Assembly: GCF_039939195.1 (NCBI RefSeq)
Contig: NZ_JBDUUH010000005.1
Location: 307,432 to 371,431, forward strand
Source: Foliimonas ilicis
GTDB lineage: Bacteria > Pseudomonadota > Alphaproteobacteria > Rhizobiales > Rhizobiaceae
Reading direction: 5' to 3'
DNA: 64,000 nt
Shown here: positions 45,012-53,958 of the stretch, piece after piece
Numbering within the stretch: the stretch's first letter is position 1
Layout of the letters: each line of letters opens with the position of its first letter
Program-made: the position numbers and the translations under genes
The notes under the pieces: generated by a model
Seen by the model: the letters and a program-made list of their open reading frames with translations, nothing else
What the model was told of the DNA's origin: nothing
Databases searched by the model: none

Positions 45012-46402
45012 GCGGAAATCCTTTGCGGCGCGGCCGAGGCGCGGGCGCTCGCCGGTGGCGGCGCTGCGGTTTCGGCGATGAGGTGAAAGCTGGTCGAAAC
45101 GTCGTCCAGTTGAAAATGCGGCTGAAGCCGCACGGTGCAGGAAAAAGTGCCGGGTTTGCCGGGGATCTCGTTGACGCTTATGCCTGCCGAGCGGAGCGGG
45201 AAGCGGGTGCGAAGCGGCAAATCGGCATCGTCATTGCCGAGCGTGTAGCCCGAAAGCCAGTTTTCCAGACGCCGCTCGATGGAAGGCGCATCCGAAAGCT
45301 GACCGATTTCATCGCGCATGATGACCTTGAGATAGTGCGAAAAGCGCGACGCACAGAGCACATATTGCAGCATGGCAGCGAGCCGCGCGTTCTGCCGCGC
45401 GTTTTCGTTCGAATAATGCTGTGGCGCGTGGAGCGACTGGTTCGAATTGAAGATCGCCGATGCGGAAAGATAAGTGGTGGCAATGGGCACCAGTCCCAGA
45501 TCGCAGAATTGCTGTTCCTGGGCGCTGGTCAGTCGCACCTCGACAGGAGCCTGCGCGGAAAGCCCGCCACTCTCTGTGCCGAAATCGTAAGGCGCGAGTT
45601 CTGCCGGGCTGAGCAAGCCGCCATCGACTTCATCCTGTGTCACGCCGCGAATATCGGCAAACCAGCCGGACACCACGAAATTGCGGATGACGATCATCGC
45701 GAAGGCGAATACGCCGTTGCCCCAGAGCATGGAGGTGCCATCTGCCGCGATATGTTCGCGGAAGGGGAAGCCGTCATCGCGGTTGCGCGAATAGGGCTCA
45801 AGGGGCGACCGCATGAGAATGCGAGGCGCGACGAGGCCGAGAAAGCGTGAATCTTCTCGCGAACGCAGACCGTTCCAGCGTACCCGCGACGGATCATTCG
45901 CGAGCCATGAAAAGTCCTGCACGCGGTTCAACTCGTCGAAGCTTTCCAGCCCGACGGCGCGGGGCGATGCTCCCGCAACGAAGGGGCAAAATGCTGCGGC
46001 GGCGACCATACCGAGCTGTGCCATCGTGCCGACAGTGTCACCGGCACCGGGGTCGTCGGGCGAGATGTGATAATCGCCCAGCAGGAGACCGAAAGGTTCG
46101 CCGCCCGGCATGCCGAATTCACGGCTGTAGACGAGTTCAAACAGATGGCTCTGGTCGAAATCGGTCGCGCGCTCCATGCTGCGGGCAAGCTGTGTCCAAC
46201 CAACGCTGAGCAGCTTGATTTTTACGTCGCTGGCATGTCCGGCCTCGCGAACGAGCATGGCAAGCCCGCGCCATCTTGCTTCCATCGCCTGAAATTCGGG
46301 ATGGTGCAGGATAGCGTTTACCTGACTATTCAGGGCATCATCGATCAGCGAGATAAGCTGATCCGCCCTGCGTCGCCATGTGGTGCTGGAGCCGGTCGTC
46401 AT
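45008..46402 (-). CDS. Second T6SS sheath large subunit paralogue (TssC2, ImpD)
   Basis: 464 residues of the TssC/DUF877 family, clearly related to the neighbouring TssC: L-I-D-D-A-L-N-S-Q-V-N-A-I-L-H-H-P-E-F-Q-A-M-E-A-R-W-R-G-L is the common start of the sheath core, and G-M-P-G-G-E-P-F-G-L-L-L-G-D-Y also matches. It lacks the N-terminal ~45 residues that in TssC contribute the TssB-interlocking region. Two tandem tssC genes are typical of the Agrobacterium-type locus. ATG 46402 lies 63 bp after tssC. Confidence 0.9.
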   Translation of the reverse strand: MTTGSSTTWRRRADQLISLIDDALNSQVNAILHHPEFQAMEARWRGLAMLVREAGHASDVKIKLLSVGWTQLARSMERATDFDQSHLFELVYSREFGMPGGEPFGLLLGDYHISPDDPGAGDTVGTMAQLGMVAAAAFCPFVAGASPRAVGLESFDELNRVQDFSWLANDPSRVRWNGLRSREDSRFLGLVAPRILMRSPLEPYSRNRDDGFPFREHIAADGTSMLWGNGVFAFAMIVIRNFVVSGWFADIRGVTQDEVDGGLLSPAELAPYDFGTESGGLSAQAPVEVRLTSAQEQQFCDLGLVPIATTYLSASAIFNSNQSLHAPQHYSNENARQNARLAAMLQYVLCASRFSHYLKVIMRDEIGQLSDAPSIERRLENWLSGYTLGNDDADLPLRTRFPLRSAGISVNEIPGKPGTFSCTVRLQPHFQLDDVSTSFHLIAETAAPPPASARASAAPQRISA

Positions 46403-46465
46403 TGCCTGACTGCGATTTTGGCGAGAGATGCCCGGCGCGGCGATTTCATCGCGCCGGGCAAACAC

Positions 46466-47947
46466 TCAGCTCTTTGAAGGAATGCGGGCGACCATGCGCA
46501 GCGAGGTTGTCAATTCCTCCATCTGCAACCATGGGCGCATCCACGCGACGGCGTTGTAGGAGCCCGGTTTGCCCGGAATTTCCTGAACGGTCACGCGCGC
46601 ATCGCGAAGCGGATATTTCGCCCGCGATTCCTCGCCTGCATCGTCATTGGCGTTGACGTAGTTGGAAATCCAGCGATTGAGCCAGATTTCGCAATCCTCT
46701 GCTTCCATGAAGGAGCCGATCTTGTCGCGGCCCATCACCTTGAGATAGTGGGCGAAACGCGACGTGGCCATCATGTAGGGCAGGCGGGCCGAAACTGCGG
46801 CATTCGCCGTTGCTTCCGGCTTGTCGTAGACCTTCGGCTTATGGGCCGTCTGCGCACCGAAGAACACGGCGTAATCGGTGTTCTTGTAGTGGCAGAGCGG
46901 CAGGAACCCGAGCTTGCCGAGTTCGGCATCGCGCCGGTCGGTGATGCCGACTTCCGTCGGGCATTTCAGGTCGAGATCGCCATCATCGCTGGAGAAAATA
47001 TGCATCGGCAAATTCTCGACCTTGCCGCCATTTTCCGCACCGCGAATTGCCGTGCACCAGCCGCTTTTGGCGAAAGCTTCCGTCAGTCTCGTGCCCATCA
47101 CATAGGATGCGTTCATCCAGCAATAATCGTCATGCGCCAACTCGCCGGTCTTCGAACCACCCGTTTCGTCGAAAGCGAATTCGTCGACCGGATTGGTTTT
47201 CGGGCCGTAAGGCATGCGCGCCAGAACGCGCGGCAGCGCCAGTGTCACGAAGCGTGAATCGTCGCTTTCGCGAAGCGAGCGCCATTTTGCGTATTCGACC
47301 GTCTCGAAAATCTTTTCAAGATCGCGCGGACGCGCCAGATCGCGGTAATCCTCGAAGCCGAACATGCGCGGGCTTGCAGCCGAGATGAACGGTGCGAAGG
47401 CCGCAGCGGCAATCGACGAAACGCCCTGCAGAAGCTGCACGTCCTCGAAAGAATTGTCGAACTCGTAATCGCCGATGATCGCGCCCATAGGCTCGCCGCC
47501 GGGGGTGCCGAACTCATCTTCGTAGATCGATTTGAACAGGCGCGATTGGTCGAACTCGACTGCCTTGGAAAGGTCTTTCGAGATTTCCCGCTTCGTCGCG
47601 TTCAGCACGCGGATCTTGAGATTGACGCTGGTTTCGGAGTTCTTCACCAGATAGTTCAGCCCGCGCCATGTGCCTTCGAGCTTGGTGAATTCGGGGGACT
47701 GCATGATCGCCGCAAGCTGCAGCGATATGGTCCGGTCAAGCTCGGCGATGGCGTTGTTGAGCGTCACCGTCAAATTGCGGTCGTAGCTCACAGTGCCTTT
47801 CAGCGCCTGATCGGTCAGCGTGCGCAAAAGGTTCTGCGCACGATCTGGTTCGGTCTGGCGTGTTGCGGCCACGACCTTTGAAAGCAGGTTTTCTTCCTGC
47901 GCAAATTCGGCCGCGCTATCGGCCTTCAATTGTGTTTCAGCGCTCAT
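46466..47947 (-). CDS. tssC: T6SS contractile sheath large subunit TssC (ImpC/VipB)
   Basis: 493 residues, the usual length. Signature segments are L-D-R-T-I-S-L-Q-L-A-A-I-M-Q-S-P-E-F, L-E-G-T-W-R-G-L-N-Y-L-V, E-F-G-T-P-G-G-E-P-M-G-A-I-I-G-D-Y-E-F and the C-terminal D-A-R-V-T-V-Q-E-I-P-G-K-P-G-S-Y. With TssB it polymerises into the contractile tail sheath. Separated from tssB by 118 bp with no gene. Confidence 0.96.
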   Translation of the reverse strand: MSAETQLKADSAAEFAQEENLLSKVVAATRQTEPDRAQNLLRTLTDQALKGTVSYDRNLTVTLNNAIAELDRTISLQLAAIMQSPEFTKLEGTWRGLNYLVKNSETSVNLKIRVLNATKREISKDLSKAVEFDQSRLFKSIYEDEFGTPGGEPMGAIIGDYEFDNSFEDVQLLQGVSSIAAAAFAPFISAASPRMFGFEDYRDLARPRDLEKIFETVEYAKWRSLRESDDSRFVTLALPRVLARMPYGPKTNPVDEFAFDETGGSKTGELAHDDYCWMNASYVMGTRLTEAFAKSGWCTAIRGAENGGKVENLPMHIFSSDDGDLDLKCPTEVGITDRRDAELGKLGFLPLCHYKNTDYAVFFGAQTAHKPKVYDKPEATANAAVSARLPYMMATSRFAHYLKVMGRDKIGSFMEAEDCEIWLNRWISNYVNANDDAGEESRAKYPLRDARVTVQEIPGKPGSYNAVAWMRPWLQMEELTTSLRMVARIPSKS

Positions 47948-48065
47948 TCCTCGATCCTTCCGACGGGAGCACCGGCCTTGCCGTTTTCATTGGCCAATCC
48001 GGCTCAAGGTGCTCGAACAAAGTGATGAAGCGACAGGCCGGATGACCGGCTCGCCGCCGCCAGTT

Positions 48066-48581
48066 TCAGCTTGCGGGGTCTTTTTTGGCCCCGCCGTCGA
48101 GTTCGGCGACCAGCTTCGAGAGGTCGGCCTTGTTCTGCAGAATGTCTTCCAGCATGCGCTCCAGATCTTCCGAACGATCCGCCTTGCTCATCAGGTCGCG
48201 CAGTTCGTTACGGGCATCCAGAAGAGCTTTCAGCGCCGGCACCTGGTTGACCACCGAGCCCGGTTCGAAATCGTCCATGCTTTCGAATTTCAGCGAGACG
48301 GCGAGGTCTGTGCCGTCGTTCTGGAGTGTGTTTTCGACCGCGATGTTGAGGCCAGGCGTCATCCGGCGCATCACATCGTCGAAATTGTCACGATCGATCT
48401 GCACGAATTTGCGCTCGCCGAAGGGTTTCAGCTTCTGGGTGGGATCGCCGGAAAAGTCTCCGAGTACGCCAACGACGAAGGGCAGTTCCTTGACCACCAT
48501 AGCGCCTTCGGTTTCGACCTCGTATTTGATATGAACGCGAGGCTTGCGAACCCTTTCCAGTTTTTCATGCACACTTGCCAT
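48066..48581 (-). CDS. tssB: T6SS contractile sheath small subunit TssB (ImpB/VipA)
   Basis: 171 residues. The start S-V-H-E-K-L-E-R-V-R-K-P-R-V-H-I-K-Y-E-V and L-P-F-V-V-G-V-L-G-D-F-S-G are diagnostic of TssB, and F-V-Q-I-D-R-D-N-F follows. ATG 48581, with AGGAGAG upstream, is chosen over an in-frame start at 48632. It lies 105 bp after tssA. Confidence 0.95.
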   Translation of the reverse strand: MASVHEKLERVRKPRVHIKYEVETEGAMVVKELPFVVGVLGDFSGDPTQKLKPFGERKFVQIDRDNFDDVMRRMTPGLNIAVENTLQNDGTDLAVSLKFESMDDFEPGSVVNQVPALKALLDARNELRDLMSKADRSEDLERMLEDILQNKADLSKLVAELDGGAKKDPAS

Positions 48582-48686
48582 CAGGACTCTCCTTGGTACG
48601 CCGGCTGATCTTCGAAGCCCGGCATTTGTCAAAAAATTCTAGCTGTGCCGATATTCCCGGCGTGTTTCACATGTCGCGGAAAGCGT

Positions 48687-49763
48687 TCACCCGTCCCGTT
48701 TTTCAACCCTCGGCTGAATTCCAGCCGCCGTTAAAACGGCGTTCCGCGTCTGTGGTTCCGGAAGAAGTTCCGTAAGAAGTTCCGAAAAATCCATACGCCC
48801 GCGCCGGACCAGAGTTTCGATCGCCATCGAAATCGGCGAATGCGGCTCGGTGCGGCGAAAATAGCGCGAAACGGAAATGAGCAGTTCGAAGGCCTCTTCC
48901 CGCGAGCCGATCGAGCCTGACTGTGCGGGCTTTGGAGATGCGGCTGCTACATCGGCGCCATTTGCGTTGGCAGCCTGAAGTATGGGCTTTTCCGTCTGCT
49001 CGGGAATGGCAGCCTCTTCCTCGATGCCAGCCAGAACGCGGATCGCGGAAGCGACCTCCAGAAGCACATTGCGCGTATTGGAACTTGGCGGAGCCTGCTC
49101 TCCGCAACGCTCGGCGAGAATGGTGGTCAGCCGATCGAACGCGTTTATGCAGTCGGTCAGGATTTCGAGATATGCCGACATGGCCGAAACGCCGGCTTCG
49201 GTGGCCGCCTGATGCAGTTCTTCGCGCCTGTCGGTCTCGTTCGCTCGCTGCGAAAGTTGATAATCCCAAAGCGTGAATTGCGCGAAATTTGAATCAGGTA
49301 CGAGCGGTGTCAGGCGTATTGCTTGTATCAGCGTACCTTCTCCGCTGACGCCGTTGAGACCCGCTAAAGGTGCAAACCGCTCCTCGAAGCCATCGTCGCC
49401 GATGGAGTGCAACTCGTCCCAGAAATTATCCAGAAGTGACGCAGCCGATGCATACACATCGCGTAAGCCTTCGAAACCGCGCAGGCGGAGCTGGGCTTCC
49501 GCGAGCCATGCAAGGATCTCGATGTCCTTGCTTTGGGATACAAGTATCTGCAATCCAAGATTGTTTACATCGTGCCAAGCTGATGCAAGTCCCATGGGCT
49601 CCCCAGGAACAATACCTCTTTCAGCGCTCCGTGCGGCGTTTCTCGCGTCTTTGATTCTATAGTATATTTCCTGAGAATTCGCACTTGCCCGAATATCTTC
49701 TCCACATGGGTTTTCATTCCCAAATGGAGACACAATCTCGCTGACTTTTAACAGCACGATCAC
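48687..49763 (-). CDS. tssA: T6SS assembly protein TssA (ImpA)
   Basis: 358 residues with the ImpA_N motif N-P-C-G-E-D-I-R-A-S near the N-terminus and a helical remainder ending in a region of the type S-P-I-S-M-A-I-E-T-L-V-R-R-G-R-M-D-F. TssA caps and primes tail-tube/sheath growth. The start is GTG: either 49763 or, better spaced from GGGG, 49757, giving a two-residue shorter protein. First gene of the minus-strand operon, divergent from clpV. Confidence 0.88.
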   Translation of the reverse strand: MIVLLKVSEIVSPFGNENPCGEDIRASANSQEIYYRIKDARNAARSAERGIVPGEPMGLASAWHDVNNLGLQILVSQSKDIEILAWLAEAQLRLRGFEGLRDVYASAASLLDNFWDELHSIGDDGFEERFAPLAGLNGVSGEGTLIQAIRLTPLVPDSNFAQFTLWDYQLSQRANETDRREELHQAATEAGVSAMSAYLEILTDCINAFDRLTTILAERCGEQAPPSSNTRNVLLEVASAIRVLAGIEEEAAIPEQTEKPILQAANANGADVAAASPKPAQSGSIGSREEAFELLISVSRYFRRTEPHSPISMAIETLVRRGRMDFSELLTELLPEPQTRNAVLTAAGIQPRVEKRDG

Positions 49764-49982
49764 CCCAAATTACAAGTAGCTAATATTGAATACATCATAT
49801 TGGTTACCTCAATTAGCGTTGTCAACTGCACAGTCAACATGACGTTTTTATGATAATCATCAAATACACTGTGTTACAAAACGTTATCCAATGAATCCTA
49901 CCCAAGTGCTGATAAACGCCTTAGTTGCGTTTTTGGTTTCGAGGGCGACCAAACATATTGGCGAAACAGTGGGGCTTGCTGA
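49764..49982. promoter_or_regulatory. Divergent promoter region of the two T6SS operons
   Basis: 219 bp, visibly richer in A+T than the flanking genes, between tssA and clpV. It contains a direct repeat GTCAAC at 49821-49826 and 49833-49838 and a dyad ATGAT-A-ATCAT at 49850-49860 that resembles the centre of a Fur-type box. It must hold both operon promoters. No regulator gene is adjacent, so control is probably from elsewhere. Confidence 0.65.
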
Positions 49983-52796
49983 ATGTCGCAAATCGATCTC
50001 AACCGTTTGATTAGAACGCTTGAGCCAAACCTGAGGGTCGGTCTGGAGGCTGCGGCATCGATTGCTGCGCGCAATTCTCACGCCGTCGTGGACATCGCGC
50101 ACTGGTTGCGGGCTTGCCTCGACATTGCGGAAATCTCAGCCGGCTTCGAACGTGCCGGCGTTACTTCGGAAGTTCTTCGCCGCGAACTTGATCTGGCAAT
50201 CGAAGACGTTGCTCGTGAAGAGGGCGCTTCCCTCACCCTTTCGCAAAATCTACTGACGCTCGCTCGCGAAGCGTGGATCGTCGCATCGTTGCAATATGGT
50301 CGTTCGATGGTTCGCACGGCTGACCTTATGGTCGCTCTTTCGACTGAGCAATCGCTGCGCATTGCTGCGCGAGGGATCGCGCCGTCACTGCGCGGGATCA
50401 ATCTAAAAGCGCTTGAAGCAGAGCTTGAATCGGGTGCCGACAGCCTCGCTGAACAGCCGCAGATTTCGAAGGTCGGTGCGGCTGCCGGAAACAATGAATT
50501 TCTGCGTCTCTACACACACGACATGACGGCGGACGCCCGTTCAGGACGTATCGATCCGGTCATTGGACGCGACCGCGAATTGCGCCAGTTGATCGATGTT
50601 CTGATGCGCCGCAGGCAGAACAATCCGATCCTCGTTGGCGAGGCAGGCGTCGGCAAGACTGCCGTGGCCGAAGCGCTGGCGTTGGAGATTGCGGCCGGAA
50701 ACGTCCCCGACATGTTGAAGCCGGTGCGGCTTCTGCTGCTCGATCTCAGCCTGCTGCAGGCGGGCGCCGGCGTAAAAGGCGAGTTCGAGCGCAGGTTGCA
50801 TGGCGTGGTCGATGCAGTGAAGGCATCTCCCGAACCAATCATTCTGTTCATTGATGAAGCGCATGGCCTGATCGGGGCTGGCGGGCAGGCAGGGCAGGGG
50901 GATGCGGCCAATATTCTGAAGCCCGCCTTGGCGCGTGGTGAGTTACGTACGATCGCGGCGACGACCTGGAGCGAATACAAGCGTTACATCGAGCGCGATG
51001 CAGCGCTTACGAGACGTTTCCAGACCGTCAAAGTAGACGAGCCGGACGAAGAAACGGCAATCCGCATGCTCCGCGGCGTGGCCGATTCCTTCAAAAAGCA
51101 CCACAATGTCCGCATTCGCGACGATGCACTGGCCGCGGCAGTCAGGCTTTCGGCGCGCTACATTCCGGCGCGGCAATTACCGGACAAGGCAATCAGCCTG
51201 ATCGATACTGCCGCTGCTGCCGTTTCACTCGGCCGCCAGACGGTACCGGAAGCGCTTAAAGCTCTGCGCAACGAGATCGTACTTCTCGAAAAGGAAGCCG
51301 ATTGGCTTTCGAAAGAGCCGGAAACGCCCGAAAACGCTGATCGCTCTCGCAAGATCACGGCTGAAAAAGAGCGTTTTGCGTCGGAAGTCGAGACTTTACA
51401 GGCCAAGTTCGACGAGGAAATCCGGCTGGTTCGCGAGGCCGACCGACTGGAAAGAATATTCCTGAAGGACGACACGATCGGCGATATATTTCCGGTTTTG
51501 GGAGCCGAAGGCGAAAGCAATGTCGCGCAATTTCCGCTGCAGGCGGGCACACCGGAAAGTGCTCGTACGGCCCTGACGATTGCAGAAAACCATCTCTCGA
51601 AAGTAGCCGGCGAGACGCCGCTTGTGCCTCGCGTTGTCGATAAGGAAGTGATCGCCAGCATCGTCGCCAGATGGACTGGCATACCTGTCGGCAAGCTGCT
51701 TTCCGATCAGGTCGAAACGGTGAAGACGCTCGATGCCCGGCTGAAAGAACGCGTGATTGGTCAGGATGCGGCGATCGACCGAATCTCGTCGGCAATGCGC
51801 GCAGCGCGCGCTGGTCTGTCGGATGCCCGTCGTCCGCCTGCCGTCTTCCTGCTGGTCGGCATGTCCGGCACCGGCAAGACAGAAACTGCGCTTTCGCTGG
51901 CTGATATGCTCTATGGCGGCAGCCAGTATTTGACGACGATCAACATGTCGGAGTTCAAGGAGGAGCATAAGATTTCGATGCTTCTCGGCTCGCCTCCGGG
52001 CTATGTCGGCTTCGGCGAAGGGGGCGTTCTGACCGAGGCCGTGCGCCGCCGTCCCTATGGCGTGCTGCTGCTTGACGAGATCGACAAGGCGCATCCAGGC
52101 GTTCAGGAAATCTTCTATCAGGTCTTCGACAAGGGCACGCTGCGCGACGGTGAAGGTCGCGACATCGACTTCAAGAACACCACCATAGTCATGACCGCCA
52201 ATACAGGTTCCGAGCTTCTGACGACGCTCGCCATGGATCCGGACACGATGCCGGAAGGCGAGGCGCTGGAAACGCTTCTGCTGCCGGAACTCCGGAAAAG
52301 TTTCAAACCGGCATTTCTCGGACGCACCGTGATCCTGCCTTTCATGCCGCTTGGCCGGGAGTCGCTTTCGGGCATTGTGGATATTCAGATCGGTCGGATT
52401 CGCGAACGCGTCGGCGGTGCGTACGGCACCGATGTCGGCCTGTCGCCGGAAGCGCGCGAGGCGCTTATTTCACGGGCAAAGACCAGCGAAATGGGTGCAC
52501 GCGCCATCGAGATCATGATCGCACGCGACCTTCTGCCGGTCCTATCGACCTTCTTCCTCGATGCCGTCGCCGAGCGCAGGAAGATCGCCAAAATCCATAT
52601 CGTTTTTGACGGCCACCGCTTTGGCATCGAAGAAGCCGAAACGACGGTCGCAGAGGAATTCGCCGCGCCAACAGAGCGATCGGCGGATGAAGCAGCCCCG
52701 GACAGAAAGAAAATTCCTCCGGATGCGGCAACAAACCGAAAGGCAAATTCGCCTTCACGCAAACTGGCAAAGTCAACTGACAACAGGAGAGCTTAG
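49983..52796 (+). CDS. tssH: T6SS sheath-recycling AAA+ ATPase TssH (ClpV)
   Basis: 937 residues, Clp/Hsp100 class I. An N-terminal Clp_N-like repeat domain covers ~1-160. The first AAA module has Walker A G-E-A-G-V-G-K-T (~residue 220) and I-L-F-I-D-E-A-H, a coiled-coil middle domain lies at ~420-510, and the second AAA module has Walker A G-M-S-G-T-G-K-T. The C-terminal ~60 residues are a lysine/alanine-rich tail beyond the usual ClpV end. It disassembles the contracted sheath. First gene of the plus-strand hcp operon, 3 bp before hcp. Confidence 0.95.
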   Translation: MSQIDLNRLIRTLEPNLRVGLEAAASIAARNSHAVVDIAHWLRACLDIAEISAGFERAGVTSEVLRRELDLAIEDVAREEGASLTLSQNLLTLAREAWIVASLQYGRSMVRTADLMVALSTEQSLRIAARGIAPSLRGINLKALEAELESGADSLAEQPQISKVGAAAGNNEFLRLYTHDMTADARSGRIDPVIGRDRELRQLIDVLMRRRQNNPILVGEAGVGKTAVAEALALEIAAGNVPDMLKPVRLLLLDLSLLQAGAGVKGEFERRLHGVVDAVKASPEPIILFIDEAHGLIGAGGQAGQGDAANILKPALARGELRTIAATTWSEYKRYIERDAALTRRFQTVKVDEPDEETAIRMLRGVADSFKKHHNVRIRDDALAAAVRLSARYIPARQLPDKAISLIDTAAAAVSLGRQTVPEALKALRNEIVLLEKEADWLSKEPETPENADRSRKITAEKERFASEVETLQAKFDEEIRLVREADRLERIFLKDDTIGDIFPVLGAEGESNVAQFPLQAGTPESARTALTIAENHLSKVAGETPLVPRVVDKEVIASIVARWTGIPVGKLLSDQVETVKTLDARLKERVIGQDAAIDRISSAMRAARAGLSDARRPPAVFLLVGMSGTGKTETALSLADMLYGGSQYLTTINMSEFKEEHKISMLLGSPPGYVGFGEGGVLTEAVRRRPYGVLLLDEIDKAHPGVQEIFYQVFDKGTLRDGEGRDIDFKNTTIVMTANTGSELLTTLAMDPDTMPEGEALETLLLPELRKSFKPAFLGRTVILPFMPLGRESLSGIVDIQIGRIRERVGGAYGTDVGLSPEAREALISRAKTSEMGARAIEIMIARDLLPVLSTFFLDAVAERRKIAKIHIVFDGHRFGIEEAETTVAEEFAAPTERSADEAAPDRKKIPPDAATNRKANSPSRKLAKSTDNRRA

Positions 52797-52799
52797 AAA

Positions 52800-53276
52800 A
52801 TGCCGATTTATCTTCAGATCGACGGTATCCAGGGTGATGCAACGCATGAACAGCATCGTAAATGGATGGACATCGAGGCAATTCACTGGAACGTCTCGCG
52901 CAACATGAACACCTCTGCCGGTTCGGCAGCGAACCGCGAGGCTTCCGAGCCGACCGTTTCCGAAGTGATCCTGACCAAGGTCAGCGACTCTTCTTCGACG
53001 AAGCTGTTTGGGGAAGCATGCGCGGGCCGCACCGGCAAGCGTGCGACGATCCATCTGGTCACTACGGGCAATCCGGGCGAAACCTACATCGAATACACGC
53101 TCACCAACACGCTGATCGCCAGCTATTCGGTTGATTCAAATGGCGATCGTCCGGTCGAGACGGTGAAGCTCAACTTCACGAAAATGGAAGTGAAGTACAC
53201 GCCGTTCGATGAGAACCAGACGTCGCAGTCGCCAATGATCGCGTCCTACGACCTCGCGACCACCAAGGCTGCCTGA
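52800..53276 (+). CDS. hcp: T6SS tail-tube protein Hcp (TssD)
   Basis: 158 residues, single Hcp1 domain: M-P-I-Y-L-Q-I-D-G-I-Q-G-D-A-T-H-E-Q-H-R-K-W-M-D-I-E is the classical start and Y-T-L-T-N-T-L-I-A-S-Y-S-V the late strand. No C-terminal effector extension is present. AGGAGAG lies 10 bp upstream. Forms hexameric rings of the inner tube and is the bulk secreted protein. Confidence 0.96.
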   Translation: MPIYLQIDGIQGDATHEQHRKWMDIEAIHWNVSRNMNTSAGSAANREASEPTVSEVILTKVSDSSSTKLFGEACAGRTGKRATIHLVTTGNPGETYIEYTLTNTLIASYSVDSNGDRPVETVKLNFTKMEVKYTPFDENQTSQSPMIASYDLATTKAA

Positions 53277-53293
53277 TCGTTCATGTGATGAGT

Positions 53294-53322
53294 GGGGCGC
53301 CGCCATGTCGGCGGCGTCTCAT
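53294..53322 (+). terminator. Hairpin downstream of hcp
   Basis: CGCCGCC (53299-53305) pairs with GGCGGCG (53311-53317) around a 5-nt loop, and the stem extends to 53294/53322 with two G-T pairs. No T-run follows. Position after hcp suggests mRNA 3'-end protection or partial termination, consistent with hcp needing far more product than downstream genes. Confidence 0.6.
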
Positions 53323-53404
53323 GTCTTGACGGAAAAGTCCGCTTTTAGTGACAGGCAGCCGCCCGCTGCGATGTCATCTCCCAGATTTTCATCATGGAGT
53401 GATC

Positions 53405-53908
53405 ATGCCGAATTTCGACGTTTCATCACAGAAAGTTCACGTGCGCCCGGTGCACCAGTCTGAACTTCCGCCTTTGAGGAGAATGGGTCGCGGCCCCAAT
53501 CTCGATTACATGACTTATGCAAGCGGCCCCCGTCAGATGGGCGCACGCAATGCTCGCGCTGGCGCTCGCGGCAGTGCGCTTCAGATGGTCATGTCCGCCG
53601 CCAATGAAAACTCCCTGGCCGTCTGGCTCAAGGGCTGGCTCAGGAACAACGAGACTTCCATCGTTCAACAGATGGAGGCCAAGGGGCATTCCACGTTCGT
53701 CCTGCAGGTGAATTATCAGGTTTCGGATTCCTTCGAAAATCGCGTTTTTGAATCGCGGGATATCTACCTGCTGGGAACCGTGCCGACACAAAACGATGTG
53801 GGTACAATTCTCACGGAAGAACGTCTCTACGGTCCGCAAATGGACGTAACCCCCCGTACCAAATTGACAAAACTGCAATACGCCTACCTCGTCGGACGAA
53901 AGCTTTGA
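53405..53908 (+). CDS. Unknown protein of the hcp operon
   Basis: 167 residues, not recognised. No signal peptide or membrane segment. The first ~60 residues are basic and glycine/arginine rich (G-A-R-N-A-R-A-G-A-R-G); the rest looks like an alpha/beta domain with alternating strands (S-T-F-V-L-Q-V-N-Y-Q-V, E-S-R-D-I-Y-L-L-G-T-V). It occupies the slot between hcp and vgrG that in A. tumefaciens holds the amidase effector/immunity pair, but shows no amidase Cys/His motif and contains no cysteine. Could be a structural accessory, adaptor or effector. Start ATG 53405; the longer frame from 53348 has a weaker context. Confidence 0.75.
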   Translation: MPNFDVSSQKVHVRPVHQSELPPLRRMGRGPNLDYMTYASGPRQMGARNARAGARGSALQMVMSAANENSLAVWLKGWLRNNETSIVQQMEAKGHSTFVLQVNYQVSDSFENRVFESRDIYLLGTVPTQNDVGTILTEERLYGPQMDVTPRTKLTKLQYAYLVGRKL

Positions 53909-53958
53909 TTGGAAGCACAGCCGCTGTGGCTCGAAACAAATGAACTGAGGCCCTCGTT

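Noticed and set aside
49850..49860. Firm call of a Fur box in the T6SS promoter
   Set aside because: Only the central 11 bp fit; flanks do not, and Hyphomicrobiales often use Irr, RirA or Mur instead.
53405..53908. Assigning the 167-residue gene as a Tae-type amidase or Tai immunity protein by position
   Set aside because: It has no cysteine for amidase catalysis and no signal peptide as expected of periplasmic Tai; position alone is not enough.
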